From Armatimonadota bacterium (lineage in GTDB: Bacteria; Armatimonadota; UBA5829; DTLH01), in assembly GCA_016190935.1 (NCBI GenBank), contig JACPPP010000110.1, forward strand, positions 1-40,897: a stretch of 40,897 bases of DNA, given 5' to 3'. The notes below the pieces were generated by a model. That model had not been told where the DNA came from and ran no database searches. It saw only the letters and a program-made list of their open reading frames with translations. Within the stretch, counting starts at the first letter, position 1. The number at the start of each line of letters is the position of its first letter. Below, piece by piece: positions 35,276-40,897 of the stretch. The translations under genes and the position numbers were made by a program.

Positions 35276-35312
35276 GTATAATTATACTACCCTATTCGAC
35301 GCACGCAGTCAA
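35276..35312 (-). promoter_or_regulatory. Promoter and palindromic operator candidate of the AbiE pair
   Basis: TTGACT-N17-TAGTAT on the minus strand; perfect palindrome GTATAATTATAC (35276-35287) overlaps the -10. Confidence 0.5.
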
Positions 35313-35548
35313 GTCCATTATCGGTTACCGCCTGACGCAACTTGAGTCCGTGTTCTGATAAGCATAGACATTTTATACCCTTTGGCGCTCGGCATCAAGT
35401 GGCACGCAGTCTTTGAGGCACAGGATTGAAAACCAGCAAGGGCTCCTGTGGTCTCAACGGCAGGCAACTTTCATTTGCGTAGACCGCCAAAAAACGTCCG
35501 TTTGCGCAGATGATTGTACGAGTTGGGTCACTCTCTTACTCAGAAAAG

Positions 35549-35588
35549 ATTCCGGCACGCCGTGAATTCCGCCAGTAAATATCAACTG
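35549..35588 (+). promoter_or_regulatory. Phage regulatory motif copy B (upstream of the methylase/head module)
   Basis: ATTCCGGC-N12-CCGCCAGTAAATATCAACTG, 41 nt from the start of 35630. Confidence 0.7.
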
Positions 35589-35629
35589 GAGAGGTTCCCT
35601 GCCAATGGGAACTGCATGTGTCGGAGTGA

Positions 35630-38600
35630 TTGATGCAGCTTTTCGCCACGGACAATGACCGGCTTGTCTTTCTTCTGGAGACGGACGCCTCGCGTCACCT
35701 GGAGCGGTTGCTCGCTCAGGCGGCAGAGCTCGTCACCGAGGAACTGCCGGAAGACGAGCGTCCGAAATACATAACCAACTACATCGGCTCCAAGCAGAAG
35801 CTCATCGACTGGATCTGGAAGCACACTCCCGAAGGGGTGGATTCGGTCATAGACGCGTTCTCCGGCTCCGGCGTCGTGGCCTACATGTACAAGACCAAGG
35901 GCCTGCGGGTGCTGGCCAACGACCGGCTTCGTTACTCCTACCACGCTGCCCGCGCAATCGTCGAGAACTCAAGCGTCCGGATAAGCGAGGACGAGCTTGC
36001 CGCTCTGCTTGCGGATAATCCAAAGGCTGGGACCTTTGTCCGAGACAACTTCAAAGGGATATTCTTCGCAAGCGGAGTTCACGGTGTCATCGACCAGATC
36101 CGGGCCAGCGCCGACAAGCTGGAGGGCTACAAGAAGGACATCGCGCTCTTCGCGCTCGGTAAGACTTGCATGTCCGGCAAGGGCGGCTTCGGCCACTTCT
36201 CATCCTCGACCGATTACGGAAAGCGCCAGGACACGCCAGAGGAGTTTCGGCAGCGCTTCGCCGATAACATCGCGCGCATCAATGCGCTCATATTCGACAA
36301 CGGCAAGGAGTGCAAGGCATCGAACAAGGACATCAACGAAGTCCTGTCGGAAGCCAAGGTCGACCTTGCCTACTTCGATCCGCCCTATGCCACCGAGTTC
36401 TCCACAACCAACTACGAGAAGAGCTACCACTTCGTCGAAGGTCTCATGACCTACTGGGACGGTCTCACGCTCGTTGAGGATTCCAAGACTCACCACTACG
36501 AGACCGACCACAAGACGGTGACCAAGGCCAACGCGCAGGAGTTCTTCTCGACGTTTCTCACGAACGCGAAGCATATCCCGAACTGGCTCATCTCTTACCG
36601 CGACCATGCCTACCCAAACGAAGGCGAGATGAAGCAGATCATCTCGGCAAGCGGCATGTCGAGCCGGATGCAGTCTCACCAGCACAGGTATCACATCTCA
36701 TCGAAGCATTCCGAGAACTCAGTCGCGATGGAGCATCTCTTCGTGTGCTCTCGCTCAAAGGAGATGAAGAAGGCCGCGAGCCTCTGTCCTGTCTGTTCTC
36801 AGCAGGCAATGGAGGCCGAGGCCATTTGGGACGAGACGGAAAACGAAATCCGCTACCGCGTCCGCGATCCAGAACAGTTCGACCCCGACAGTTTCAGGCG
36901 GAAACCACTCGACGGCGTGAACGGCGTTGCGATCATCGTTGGCAGGCTGAAGAAGGAGAGCGTTCCACAGGGGCGTGACCCGCAGGCGATGGTCCTGCAG
37001 GCATACCGGTTCGCCAAGAAGACGGACAGCAACCCCGAAGGCTGGACAACCGAGAAAGCCAAGGACTGGATAAAGCAGCATGAGCCTGAGGCGTCCAGCG
37101 CAGAGATTCGGATCGAAGAGAACATGCAGGCGCTGGCCCACGCGCCGCTGTCGGACGACCTTGACCTGCTCTGCTGCCAGGCCGGAATGGACCCGGTCAA
37201 GGTGACGGGCTACATGGGCAACAAGTTCGTGATGCTCGGCTGGATAGAGCGGCAGGTCCCCAAGGACGCAAAGACCGTCGTTGACGCGTTCTCCGGCGGG
37301 GCGAATGTCGCCTACCATCTCAAGCGCAAAGGGATGAAGGTCATCGCAAATGACCTGCTGCTCTTCCCATATCATATCGCACGGGCGGTCGTTGAGAACT
37401 CCCGCGAAGTCTTGACTGACGAGGATATAGAGAGGATTCTTTCTCCCAACCCCAACGCGGGCACGTTCATCGTCGACAACTTCAGCGGTTACTACTACAC
37501 CAAGCGGGTGCTCTCCTGGCTTGACCAGGTGTGGGCTAACATCCAGAAGCTTTCCGGCTACAAGAAAGACCTAGCGCTGGGGGCGCTCGGAAACACGGTC
37601 AAGGCTAAGTCTCTCTACGGTCAGTTCCATCGCTCGAAGATCAACCTCAAAGGCGAACTCGGCACGGAAGCCGACGCGGAGATGGAAGCGGATGCTGGTG
37701 GGTTCAAGGAAAGCCAACTCACCAGCATTCCCATCTCCAGCATGGTGGAGAGCTTCAAGCGGTACGCGAACCAGCTTAACCGGCTGGTCTTCGACAACGG
37801 CCAGGAGTGCAAGGCTTTCCATGGCGACGCGGTAGAGGCGGTGCGGAAGTACGGCGCGGACGTGCTGTATCTCGATCCACCCTACATAACGGAGTTCTCG
37901 AACAACGACTACGAGTATTCGTTGCACTTTGTCGAGGGCTTGATGAACCGCTGGGCGGACAAAGAGCTTCTCGACGACAACCGGCGCAGCTACAAGTCGC
38001 GGACTCACTTCGACCGCGAGAGCATCCGCGCTCTTATCGAGAACCTGGCTTCGGAGGCGCGGGGCAAGTACAAGACTGTGATCATGTCCTACCGGGACCA
38101 CGCGTTCCCGACCGAAAAGGAAATCCGCGACATCTTCGCTGAGCGTTTCGGGCAGGTTCGGGTCAAGGGCATGGATGTCGAGTATGGCATCGTCCTCGGC
38201 AAGGGGGGTGAGGGCAAGAACGGGCGCGAGCTTCTATTCGTGGCGTCCAGTTCCAGGCAGGCTCCCAGGTCAATCGCTTCGGCTGGTGTCTCAAACTGCC
38301 ACACTGCTATCCCCGTGGAAGTGAGTCTGAACAACAAGGACGGACTCTCGTCCGAGGCGATTGACCTCAACCCCAACGCTGGCGATCCACAATTCAGCTT
38401 CATCATGTGTCGCGCTGGCACGAACAAGAACGGCGACCACTTCACCCCGGACGAACTCGCCGCACGCTACACCACGGCCATAAACAGGAAGATCGACCTC
38501 AAACACTCCCAGGAACTCACGGACATCGTGGGCGGCATAGTCGCGGCCGAGTTTGTCGAGGACGAGACCGGCGGGCGCGTCGAGTGCGTAGGCGAGCTTT

Positions 38601-39523
38601 ATGCGGCGGAAGCCCCAACCGCCGCGCTCGCCTACAAGCTCATGAAGAAGGGCATCATCTCCCAGGTCTCGATGGAGTGTGACTACGAGTCCGGAGAGTG
38701 CTCGATTTGCGGGAAGACTGTGAGCAACAAGAACGACTACTGCGTGCATCTGAGAAAGTCCAAGGGCTCGGAGTATCAGGGCAAGCCGGTATTCGAGATA
38801 CTGCACGGCGTCACATTCACCGGCCTTGGGCTTCTGGACCGCAAAGGAGCCGACGATAACGCGCGGATAACTCAGGTCGCCTCGGACAAGACGGGGCAGG
38901 CAGAAGATACAAACTCAGGAGGCACCTCATTGGAAGACGTTAAGAACGAACACGAGACCGACGAGCAGCGTGAAGAAGCTGCAAAGAAGAAAGACGCTCC
39001 CGGCGGCGGGGCCGCTCCTCCGGTCGACGACAAGACCCGGGTGAAGGAGCTTGAAGCGGAGAACAAGGACCTCAAGAACCAGGTTCTGGAGCTTCAGAAG
39101 CAGGTCCAGGAACTCGAGGCGACAAGCAAAGCCGCCGCGAACAAGGCGCGTGCGCAGAAGCTTCTGAGGAAGCTGGAGAAGGCGGGAATGTCCTTTGCCT
39201 CTGACGAGGACAAGGACCAAGAACTGAACCGTCTTGCCGGACTTTCGGACGATGCGTTCGCCGCGACCGAGGCTGCCTATGACAAGGCCATCCAGTCAAA
39301 GTCCGAGTGTCCGAATGCCGGGAAGCAGGACGGGGACAAGGATGCCGGTGATAGGGAGAATTCTGCTTCCGCTTCGACGGATCGACAGATGCGCTCGCAC
39401 GCGGACGTGCGACCCGCCGATGTCGACGACAAGAAGCTCTCCCTTGAGGACAAGCTTCGCGACGGATTCATGACTGCCTACCGTGAGCGAGTCGGTCTCG
39501 CTGGCGCGGGCAAGAGCAACTAA
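35630..39523 (+). CDS. Two DNA adenine methylase domains fused to an XkdF-like segment, prohead protease and scaffold
   Basis: 1297 aa; two D12-class MTase cores (DAFSGSGVVAY/YFDPPYATEF and DAFSGGANVAY/YLDPPYITEF), DGVNGVAIIVG...GWTTEKAKDWIKQH, protease-like LKHSQELTDIVGGIVAAEF...ISQVSMEC, C-terminal coiled coil. Confidence 0.85.
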   Translation: MMQLFATDNDRLVFLLETDASRHLERLLAQAAELVTEELPEDERPKYITNYIGSKQKLIDWIWKHTPEGVDSVIDAFSGSGVVAYMYKTKGLRVLANDRLRYSYHAARAIVENSSVRISEDELAALLADNPKAGTFVRDNFKGIFFASGVHGVIDQIRASADKLEGYKKDIALFALGKTCMSGKGGFGHFSSSTDYGKRQDTPEEFRQRFADNIARINALIFDNGKECKASNKDINEVLSEAKVDLAYFDPPYATEFSTTNYEKSYHFVEGLMTYWDGLTLVEDSKTHHYETDHKTVTKANAQEFFSTFLTNAKHIPNWLISYRDHAYPNEGEMKQIISASGMSSRMQSHQHRYHISSKHSENSVAMEHLFVCSRSKEMKKAASLCPVCSQQAMEAEAIWDETENEIRYRVRDPEQFDPDSFRRKPLDGVNGVAIIVGRLKKESVPQGRDPQAMVLQAYRFAKKTDSNPEGWTTEKAKDWIKQHEPEASSAEIRIEENMQALAHAPLSDDLDLLCCQAGMDPVKVTGYMGNKFVMLGWIERQVPKDAKTVVDAFSGGANVAYHLKRKGMKVIANDLLLFPYHIARAVVENSREVLTDEDIERILSPNPNAGTFIVDNFSGYYYTKRVLSWLDQVWANIQKLSGYKKDLALGALGNTVKAKSLYGQFHRSKINLKGELGTEADAEMEADAGGFKESQLTSIPISSMVESFKRYANQLNRLVFDNGQECKAFHGDAVEAVRKYGADVLYLDPPYITEFSNNDYEYSLHFVEGLMNRWADKELLDDNRRSYKSRTHFDRESIRALIENLASEARGKYKTVIMSYRDHAFPTEKEIRDIFAERFGQVRVKGMDVEYGIVLGKGGEGKNGRELLFVASSSRQAPRSIASAGVSNCHTAIPVEVSLNNKDGLSSEAIDLNPNAGDPQFSFIMCRAGTNKNGDHFTPDELAARYTTAINRKIDLKHSQELTDIVGGIVAAEFVEDETGGRVECVGELYAAEAPTAALAYKLMKKGIISQVSMECDYESGECSICGKTVSNKNDYCVHLRKSKGSEYQGKPVFEILHGVTFTGLGLLDRKGADDNARITQVASDKTGQAEDTNSGGTSLEDVKNEHETDEQREEAAKKKDAPGGGAAPPVDDKTRVKELEAENKDLKNQVLELQKQVQELEATSKAAANKARAQKLLRKLEKAGMSFASDEDKDQELNRLAGLSDDAFAATEAAYDKAIQSKSECPNAGKQDGDKDAGDRENSASASTDRQMRSHADVRPADVDDKKLSLEDKLRDGFMTAYRERVGLAGAGKSN

Positions 39524-39534
39524 GGAGGCGCAAC

Positions 39535-39897
39535 ATGGCATTTCTGAACCCCAACCATCGAGGGCTGGCCTACGGCGACGGCTACATGCAGGGCGCGGGA
39601 TCGTGTGGCCAGTTCGTGAAGCTGGTCGGCAATGATCTCTTCGCCGTGAACACCGACTCGCAGGACAAGAGCTTCGGCGTGCTCATCAAGGACTACAAGG
39701 CAGGCGATATGCCCGGCATCTTCTGCATGGGCGGCGTCTACGAGACCGACGTCTACGAGGGCACAATCAACGCCGGTGATGATCTCAAGGTCTCCGCAAA
39801 TGGCAAGCTCACAGCGGGTGTCGAGGAGGGCGACGATGTGGTCGCCAGGGCTATCTCAGTATCGAGCGGGACGCTGAAGTTCCGCCTGCTCATCTAA
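39535..39897 (+). CDS. DUF2190-like capsid decoration protein
   Basis: 120 aa between protease/scaffold and major capsid; FGVLIKDYKAGD... INAGDDLKVSANGKLTAG pattern. Confidence 0.72.
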   Translation: MAFLNPNHRGLAYGDGYMQGAGSCGQFVKLVGNDLFAVNTDSQDKSFGVLIKDYKAGDMPGIFCMGGVYETDVYEGTINAGDDLKVSANGKLTAGVEEGDDVVARAISVSSGTLKFRLLI

Positions 39898-39912
39898 GGA
39901 CGGGAGGGACAA

Positions 39913-40776
39913 TTGGAAGCAACCCAGCTCAACATTCACAGCCAAGAATACATGGAGACCATGGCCCGGCTCATGACCGAAGCTCTGGAATCCCCAGAGG
40001 GCATGCGCGCGCTCGCGGCGGCAATCGCCGATCCAATCGAGCAGGAGATCAAGCGCAAGGAGATAACCTCGCTTCTCCTCACGCAGCACACTCTGCCCAA
40101 GGGTGAGCGGCCGATCTACCAGAAGAAGCCGAAGGTCAAGGCTTACTGGATCAGCACGGAGGGTGAGGCGCGAGAGCAGGAACTCGGTCAGGACGAGGTC
40201 GAGTTCCCAACTAACCGAATCCACTCCACACCGATGGTGGACGTATCGGTGCTGAAGAACGGCAACATCGGCACCCTGATGGACATCCAGACATCTTCGG
40301 CGGACGAGATTCGCAAGGAGATCGACAAGAGAACACTCACGGTCCTCTCTGCGGCCGTGCCGGCCGCGAACACTATCGAGGTCACGGGCGGCAAGCTCAC
40401 CGACGATGCCTTGAACGAGGCCATCTCCATCATTGAGGACCTGGAACTCTCGGTCAAGTACATCGTGATGCGTGGCCGGCGGTTCAACGATATGCGCGAC
40501 TGGGATCTCGACCCGGAGACCCGGGCGGAACTCAGAACCAAAGGTGTCATCAAGAACTACGGCACCGGCGGCATTCTGCTTACCGCTTCCGCCAGCATGA
40601 CTGAGATTCTGTTGGTGCCGGACGATGAGATCGGCAAGATGCCGATTCGCGAATCACTCAAGACCGAGTCCATCGAGCAGAAGACCCGGTTCAAGACGGG
40701 CTGGCTCGTCTGGACGGAGCTTGGGCAGGGCGTCACCCGGCCCGAGATTCTCGCCAAGATCAGGATACTGCCGTAA
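39913..40776 (+). CDS. Major capsid protein (HK97-fold likely)
   Basis: 287 aa, after scaffold and decoration genes; predicted N-arm helix plus P/A-domain-like KYIVMRGRRFNDMRDWD. Confidence 0.75.
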   Translation: MEATQLNIHSQEYMETMARLMTEALESPEGMRALAAAIADPIEQEIKRKEITSLLLTQHTLPKGERPIYQKKPKVKAYWISTEGEAREQELGQDEVEFPTNRIHSTPMVDVSVLKNGNIGTLMDIQTSSADEIRKEIDKRTLTVLSAAVPAANTIEVTGGKLTDDALNEAISIIEDLELSVKYIVMRGRRFNDMRDWDLDPETRAELRTKGVIKNYGTGGILLTASASMTEILLVPDDEIGKMPIRESLKTESIEQKTRFKTGWLVWTELGQGVTRPEILAKIRILP

Positions 40777-40833
40777 GGAGGGCTGACGTGACTAAGTACT
40801 GTAACTCATAAATTCGATGACGTATTATTATGA

Positions 40834-40897
40834 TCAGGCCGCTTTTGCGGTGGGGTAAGAACAGGCAGAGAGCTTTGACATCAACCGTGCCAGATCC
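40834..40897 (-). mobile_element. Possible edge of an inserted element (partial ORF at window end)
   Basis: AT-richer sequence interrupts an ORF that has an RBS and GTG start at 40788; minus-strand partial ORF ends ...DLARLMSKLSACSYPTAKAA*. Confidence 0.3.

Overview
The window joins a bacterial chromosomal segment to the left and central part of a large prophage. Chromosomal part (about 1-6.3 kb): aspS and hisS on the minus strand with an AbrB/PIN toxin-antitoxin pair between them, a long structured inverted-repeat element (possibly a 6S-like ncRNA or leader), a tRNA-Glu(CTC) with promoter and terminator, and an EamA/DMT transporter with a His-rich tail. Prophage part (about 6.4 kb to the window end): large serine recombinase, DUF2924 protein, M15 endolysin, an ECF-like sigma factor, an uncharacterised two-gene operon, a LexA-type repressor, a replication/recombination module (PD-(D/E)XK nuclease, Sak4-like ATPase, DUF669, ERCC4 nuclease, RecD-like helicase, second nuclease, PrimPol/helicase), terminases flanking an antisense tyrosine-recombinase pair, portal, a 1.5-kaa virion fusion protein, an antisense AbiE pair, a 1297-aa methylase/methylase/protease/scaffold fusion, decoration protein and major capsid. 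The last ~100 bp look like the edge of an inserted element. The strongest unexplained signals are: (i) a bipartite motif, ATTCC(C)GGC-N12-CCGCCAGTAAATATCAACTG, at three module heads, one copy abutting the phage sigma gene; (ii) a 31-bp inverted repeat of GTGAACAT-like repeats around a perfect hairpin at the 3' end of the primase gene, a candidate origin; (iii) two giant multidomain virion genes; (iv) the unassigned two-gene operon at 10.3-12.5 kb. Domain calls come from reading the proteins by eye; no database search was run.
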